From Sphaerisporangium corydalis (lineage in GTDB: Bacteria; Actinomycetota; Actinomycetes; Streptosporangiales; Streptosporangiaceae), in the NCBI RefSeq assembly GCF_025506355.1, contig NZ_JANZYP010000007.1, forward strand, positions 1 through 64,000: a stretch of DNA of 64,000 nt, in the 5' to 3' direction. Both the position numbers and the translations under genes were made by a program. Shown one piece after another: positions 60,313 to 64,000 of the stretch (its first letter is position 1; every line of letters begins with the position of its first letter). Under the pieces are notes generated by a model, which was not told the DNA's origin, did no database searches, and saw only the letters and a list, made by a program, of their open reading frames with translations.

Positions 60313-61416
60313 TCAGTCGAAGGTGATGACGCTGCGGGCGACGGTGCCCTGGCGGGCGTGTTCTATGGCTTTGTTGATGTGGTCGAGGGGGACGCGTTCG
60401 CTGACGAGGCCGGCGAGGTCGAGGCGGCCGCGGAGGTACTGTCCGGCCAGCATCGGCAGGTCGCGCAGGGGGGCGGCGTCGCCGCCCTGGGTGCCCATCA
60501 GGCGGCGGGAGGCGAACAGCAGGGACGCCTCGACCGTCAGGGAGCTGCCGGCGGGCGGGCTGCCGACCATGACGGTGGTGCCGCCTGGGCGGGTGGCCGC
60601 GAACGCGGTGCCGAGGACGCCCGCCACGCCGGTCACGTCGAAGGCGTAGTCGGCGCCGCCGGGGACGATCTCGCCGACCTGCGCGGCCAGGTCCCGCGGG
60701 GTGAGCGCGTGGGTGGCGCCGAACCGCTCGGCGAGCCGCAGCTTGGACTCGGCGACGTCCGCCGCGAGGATCGTCGTGGCACCGGCGAGTACGGCCCCCT
60801 GGATCACGTTGAGGCCGACGCCGCCGCAGCCGACCACCAGGACGCTGGACCCGGGGCGCACGTCGGCGACGTTGAGGACGGCGCCCACGCCGGTGACGAC
60901 CGCGCAGGCGAGCAGGCACATGAGGTCCATCGGGGCGGTCTTGTCGATCTTGACGCACATGGCCTCGCCGACCACGGCGTACTCGGCGAACGAGCCGATG
61001 CCGATCATCGTCCGGGCGGGGGTGCCCGCGACGGTCACGCGGGTGGTGCCGTCGCCCATCGTGCCCATGATGGCGGCCATCCGCGCCGCGCCGCCGCACA
61101 GGTGGAAGCGGCCCGCGCCGCAGTTGCGGCACCGGCCGCAGGGCCCGTTCATCCCGATGATCACGTGGTCGCCCGGGGCGACGGCGGTCACGCCGGCGCC
61201 GGTGCTCTCCACCACCCCGGCGCTCTCGTGGCCGAGGACGAAGGGCGTCCGCCGGACGACGGGGCTCTTGCCGTCGAGGGCCTTGATGTCGGAGCCGCAC
61301 ACGCCGGAGGCGGCGATCTTGACGCGTACCTCGCCGGGGCCGGGGTCGGCGATCTCGACCTCCATGACCTCCATGGCGGCCTTGAACTCGGTCAGTACGG
61401 CTGCGCGCATCAACAT
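60313..61416 (-). CDS. zinc-dependent medium-chain alcohol dehydrogenase
   Basis: The 367-residue MDR dehydrogenase has the catalytic-zinc motif GVCGSD with GHESAGVVE, the structural-zinc cysteines in CGRCRNCGAGRFHLC and the NAD fold VLVVGCGGVGLNVIQGAVLA. It oxidises an alcohol with NAD (or NDMA-type bound cofactor). The ATG at 61416 follows GGAGCC; 61410 also begins a family-like MRAAVL. It is divergent from the second Liv-type binding protein and shares a palindrome-bearing control region with it. Confidence 0.9.
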   Translation of the reverse strand: MLMRAAVLTEFKAAMEVMEVEIADPGPGEVRVKIAASGVCGSDIKALDGKSPVVRRTPFVLGHESAGVVESTGAGVTAVAPGDHVIIGMNGPCGRCRNCGAGRFHLCGGAARMAAIMGTMGDGTTRVTVAGTPARTMIGIGSFAEYAVVGEAMCVKIDKTAPMDLMCLLACAVVTGVGAVLNVADVRPGSSVLVVGCGGVGLNVIQGAVLAGATTILAADVAESKLRLAERFGATHALTPRDLAAQVGEIVPGGADYAFDVTGVAGVLGTAFAATRPGGTTVMVGSPPAGSSLTVEASLLFASRRLMGTQGGDAAPLRDLPMLAGQYLRGRLDLAGLVSERVPLDHINKAIEHARQGTVARSVITFD

Positions 61417-61494
61417 CGGCCGGGCTCCGTCCCTGCGTTCCCCGGGATCTCCCACGGGTCCGTCCAGAACGCTAGCGAGGGCTCCGGATCAAAG

Positions 61495-61508
61495 CAAGCA
61501 GTTGCTTG
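61495..61508. promoter_or_regulatory. CRAGCRNNYGCTYG palindrome, upstream copy
   Basis: CAAGCAGTTGCTTG is a near-perfect palindrome between the alcohol dehydrogenase and the second ABC operon. The same site type occurs at 61572 and at 34046. A TetR-family binder is likely; none is encoded adjacent. Confidence 0.6.
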
Positions 61509-61533
61509 GGCAAGCCAGGCGGGCGCGCGTCCA

Positions 61534-61586
61534 TTGACAGTGTCCCGAGGTGAACCTACTCTGCGGGCAACCAAGCGAGCGCTAGG
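61534..61586 (+). promoter_or_regulatory. promoter with operator of the second ABC operon
   Basis: TTGACA (61534-61539) and TACTCT (61557-61562) are separated by 17 bases. The palindrome CCAAGCGAGCGCTAGG (61571-61586) covers the expected transcription start, a position from which a repressor would block initiation. The binding-protein ATG is at 61634. Confidence 0.7.
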
Positions 61587-61633
61587 CCAAATCGCCCGGC
61601 CGCCCGCGCGGGTACGCGGCGCGAAGGAGTGAG

Positions 61634-62881
61634 ATGCGACGGCAGGCGCTCATGGGGCTGGTGGTGGTCGCGGCGCTGGTCGGCTGCGCGGCCGAGCAGA
61701 AGGCGGGCGGCGGCGCGTCCGGCGCGGCGGGCTCTGACGGCGTCACCGCCACCACGATCAAGGTCGGCGGCGTGCTCACCAAGACCAGTGCCAGCGGATA
61801 CTCCACCAAGGACGCCGAGATCGGGGCCAGGGCCCGCTTCGAGCGCGCGAACGCCGAGGGCGGCGTCAACGGCCGCACCATCGAGTTCGTCGGCGCCGAG
61901 GACGACAACCAGGACGCGGCCAAGGGCGACGCCGCCGCCAAGAAGCTCGTCCAGAAGGACCAGGTCTTCGCCGTCGTGCCCGTGCACGCGCCCAACTTCG
62001 GCGGCGCGGTCTTCCTGGAGGGCGCCAAGGTGCCCTGGTTCGGCTGGGCGACCGGCCCGCAGTGGTGCGGCACCACCACCGGCTTCGGCTACAACGGCTG
62101 CCTGGCGCCCAAGCCCGGCGCCGGCTCGCAGACCTGGTGGGGCAACCAGCTCGCCGACCTGGCCGGCGGCGCCCAGGGCAAGACCGTCTACGTGCAGACC
62201 ACCGACTCCAGCGGCAGCAAGTACGGCGGCACCACGATCTCCCAGTCCTTCCAGGCCGCCGGCTTCAAGCTGGTCGGCGTCAACTCCGGCCTGCCCGCCG
62301 CCGCGCCGCCCCCCGACTGGCTGCCGTACGTGAACAAGATCATGCGGTCGGACGGGGGCGCGGCGCCGGACGTCGTGGTGTCCATCATCGCCGGCACCAA
62401 GTTCAACACCGGCCTGTACTCGGCGCTGAAGAAGGCCGGATACAAGGGGATACTGACCGACGCGACCAGCTACGACGCGGCGATCCTCAAGGACCCCGCC
62501 ACCGCGCAGGCGCTGGAGGGCGTGGTCGCGGCGCCGATGTTCGAGCCCTTCGAGTCCACCGCGCCCGAGGTGGCCCGGCTCAGGGCCGACGTCGAGAAGG
62601 TCGCCCCCGGCACCACGCTCACCCAGCACCTGGCCATCGGCTACTGGTCGGCCGACATCTTCCTGAAGGTGCTCGAGAAGACCGGAAAGGACCTGACCAG
62701 GGAGAGCTTCCTGCGGACCGCCAACTCCGGGTTCACCTACGAGAACCCCGGTTTCGGCCGCATCGAGTACCCCAAGGACCACACCGAGCCGAACGGCTGC
62801 GGCGCCCTGGTCAAGCTCGTCGGCGGCGCCTTCCAGGTGGCCGAGAACATGAAGTGCTTCGACAACGTGCCACTGAAGTGA
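61634..62881 (+). CDS. second Liv-type substrate-binding lipoprotein
   Basis: The 415-residue precursor has a signal and lipobox (LVGC, Cys near residue 18) and a type I binding fold (IKVGGVLTKTSASGYSTKDA, QVFAVVPVHAPNFGGAVFLE). It delivers an organic ligand to the permease encoded 105 bp downstream. GAAGGAG precedes the ATG at 61634. The CRAGCRNNYGCTYG operator before it links it to the LLM/hydrolase locus at 34 kb. The ligand is unknown; the ATPase genes must lie beyond the window. Confidence 0.9.
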   Translation: MRRQALMGLVVVAALVGCAAEQKAGGGASGAAGSDGVTATTIKVGGVLTKTSASGYSTKDAEIGARARFERANAEGGVNGRTIEFVGAEDDNQDAAKGDAAAKKLVQKDQVFAVVPVHAPNFGGAVFLEGAKVPWFGWATGPQWCGTTTGFGYNGCLAPKPGAGSQTWWGNQLADLAGGAQGKTVYVQTTDSSGSKYGGTTISQSFQAAGFKLVGVNSGLPAAAPPPDWLPYVNKIMRSDGGAAPDVVVSIIAGTKFNTGLYSALKKAGYKGILTDATSYDAAILKDPATAQALEGVVAAPMFEPFESTAPEVARLRADVEKVAPGTTLTQHLAIGYWSADIFLKVLEKTGKDLTRESFLRTANSGFTYENPGFGRIEYPKDHTEPNGCGALVKLVGGAFQVAENMKCFDNVPLK

Positions 62882-62883
62882 CC

Positions 62884-62943
62884 ACAGTGCCGCCGACTAC
62901 AGTGCCGCCCGCCACAGTGCCGCCCGCCACAGTGCCGTCCACC
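62884..62943 (+). repeat. four 15-bp tandem repeats between binding protein and permease
   Basis: Units of ACAGTGCCGCCCGCC type start at 62884, 62899, 62914 and 62929; units two and three are identical. They follow the binding-protein stop codon directly. In one frame they read as TVPPAT repeats, but that frame is not joined to the gene. Confidence 0.75.
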
Positions 62944-62986
62944 ACCGGGCCGTCCCGGAAGCTCTCCGCGCCACCAGGGGGATCCC

Positions 62987-64000
62987 ATGTCGGAGCTTCT
63001 CGGCTACGTCCTCAGCGGCCTGGTCACCGGCGCCGTCTTCGCGGTGATGGCGTCGGGCCTCACCCTGTCGTACGCGGCGACCGGCGTGTTCAACTTCGCC
63101 CACGGGGCCGTCGGCTTCCTGACCGCCCTGGTCTACTACGAGCTCACCGCCGCCTTCGGCTGGCCCACCTGGGCGGCGGCGGTGGCGGCGGTCGCGGTCT
63201 TCGCCCCCGGGCTCGGGTACGCCCTGCACAGGGCGATGTTCCGCGGGCTGGCCCAGGCGGGTGAGACGGCCCAGATCGTCGGCACCATCGGCCTGACGAT
63301 CGCGCTGCCCGCCCTCGGCCTGTGGGTGATCGAGCTGTCCGGCGGCCTGCTGGCCGCCGCCGACGCCACCGCCCTGCCGCGCGGCCTCGGGCCGTACCCG
63401 CCGGTCACCGTCGAGATCGGCGGCGTCGGGCTCGACTCCGCCCAGATCATGACCTTCTGCCTCGCCGCGCTCGCCGCCGCCGGGCTGTGGGCGTTCCTGC
63501 GGCACACCGTGTACGGGCTGCGCATGCGGGCCTCGGTGGACCGGCGGCGGCTCGCCACCCTGCGCGGCATCGACGCGGACGCCTCCTCGGCGCTGGCCTG
63601 GATGCTCGGTTCCACGCTGGCCGGGCTGGCCGGCGTGCTCGCCGTCCCGACCCTGGGCCTGGACGCGACGGCGTTCACGGTGATGCTGTTCGTGTCGGCG
63701 ACCGCGGCGGTGTTCGGGCGGCTGACCTCGATCCCGGTGACGTTCGCGGCGGGACTCGGGCTCGGCGTGGTGCAGAACCTGGTCGCCGGGTACGCCGACT
63801 TCGCGGAGAACGTCACCGGCCTGCGCACGGCGGTGCCCGTGCTGCTGCTGTTCGCGGGGCTCGTGCTGCTGAACCGCTCGCGGGAGCGGGTGGCGGGCTC
63901 CGCCTCCGAGGACGCCCCGCCACCCGACCATCTCGCCGCCCGGCCCGCGTGGCGTCGCCGCGCCCCCTGGGTGGCGGCCACGGTCGCGCTGCTGGCCTGG
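62987..64000 (+). CDS. Liv-type ABC permease, runs off the window
   Basis: The first 338 residues are seen. The protein begins MSELLGYVLSGLVTGAVFAV, with the LivH-type SYAATGVFNFAHGAVGFL motif and about eight helices to residue 300. A linker follows and a new hydrophobic segment starts at the window edge (WVAATVALLAW). That suggests a fused LivH-LivM permease. AGGGGG precedes the ATG. Coding is in the frame of 62987 and has no stop to 64000. Confidence 0.88.
   Translation, partial: MSELLGYVLSGLVTGAVFAVMASGLTLSYAATGVFNFAHGAVGFLTALVYYELTAAFGWPTWAAAVAAVAVFAPGLGYALHRAMFRGLAQAGETAQIVGTIGLTIALPALGLWVIELSGGLLAAADATALPRGLGPYPPVTVEIGGVGLDSAQIMTFCLAALAAAGLWAFLRHTVYGLRMRASVDRRRLATLRGIDADASSALAWMLGSTLAGLAGVLAVPTLGLDATAFTVMLFVSATAAVFGRLTSIPVTFAAGLGLGVVQNLVAGYADFAENVTGLRTAVPVLLLFAGLVLLNRSRERVAGSASEDAPPPDHLAARPAWRRRAPWVAATVALLAW

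Overview
The window is chromosomal DNA from a high-GC filamentous actinomycete. A family such as Streptosporangiaceae (Nonomuraea-like) fits best. The evidence is inferential: about 70% GC, GTG and leaderless-type starts, PucR, DUF397 and XRE/DUF5753 families, F420-type LLM oxidoreductases, BTRD1 repeats and the actinobacterial dxr/ispG/GNAT neighbourhood. No genus-level marker was tested.

Layout. 1-540: the 3' end of a 23S rRNA, a 5S rRNA and a double-hairpin terminator, so an rRNA operon ends here. 577-9255: a secreted phosphodiester glycosidase-like protein, a PucR regulator, a TetR/MFS efflux pair with three phased operators, and a class III aminotransferase coupled to an acylating methylmalonate-semialdehyde dehydrogenase (beta-alanine or beta-amino acid breakdown). 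9706-11883: a secreted collagen-like protein with about 180 Gly-X-Y triplets. 12049-20551: an orphan polyamine-type binding lipoprotein, a saccharopine-dehydrogenase-like enzyme, a small CxxC protein, then gabT, a second PucR, a TetR and an aldehyde dehydrogenase (GABA/amine catabolism). 20628-22820: two paralogous secreted trypsin-like proteases, with an extreme G/C homopolymer patch upstream. 23225-30965: MEP-pathway dxr and ispG without the usual site-2 protease between them, a SpoIIE-type phosphatase, a secreted alpha/beta hydrolase, a GNAT protein and a HipA-like/DUF3037 pair.

31011-36414: three LLM oxidoreductases, an alpha/beta hydrolase and an alkylsulfatase-like metallo-hydrolase. 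37041-41138: MarR/membrane, aldo-keto reductase/TetR and a YdjC-like deacetylase. 41139-46720 is an accessory island. It holds DUF397 duplicates, a frameshifted XRE/DUF5753 gene, a membrane protein with five BTRD1 repeats, a decayed IS630 transposase, and three of the four copies of a dispersed structured repeat (the fourth is at 36.5 kb). 46724-52626: a LuxR-LAL regulator coupled to a TetR, divergent from an MMPL transporter. 52644-59313: a complete livKGFHM-type ABC transporter divergent from paaX, followed by an amidohydrolase; this suggests uptake and breakdown of an aromatic or other organic acid. 59329-59985: a HEPN Abi-family protein with tandem repeats upstream. 60313-64000: a zinc alcohol dehydrogenase divergent from a second Liv-type ABC transporter, whose permease runs off the window.

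The most unusual signals are (i) the four-copy dispersed repeat, which can fold two mutually exclusive hairpins and in two copies carries an iteron tail; (ii) the HEPN/Abi gene with 28-bp tandem repeats in its leader; (iii) a 50-bp duplication that creates a 17-codon micro-ORF bridging livH and livM; (iv) three operators at exact 21-bp spacing in front of an efflux gene; and (v) a palindrome shared by the 34-kb and 61.5-kb loci, suggesting one regulon.
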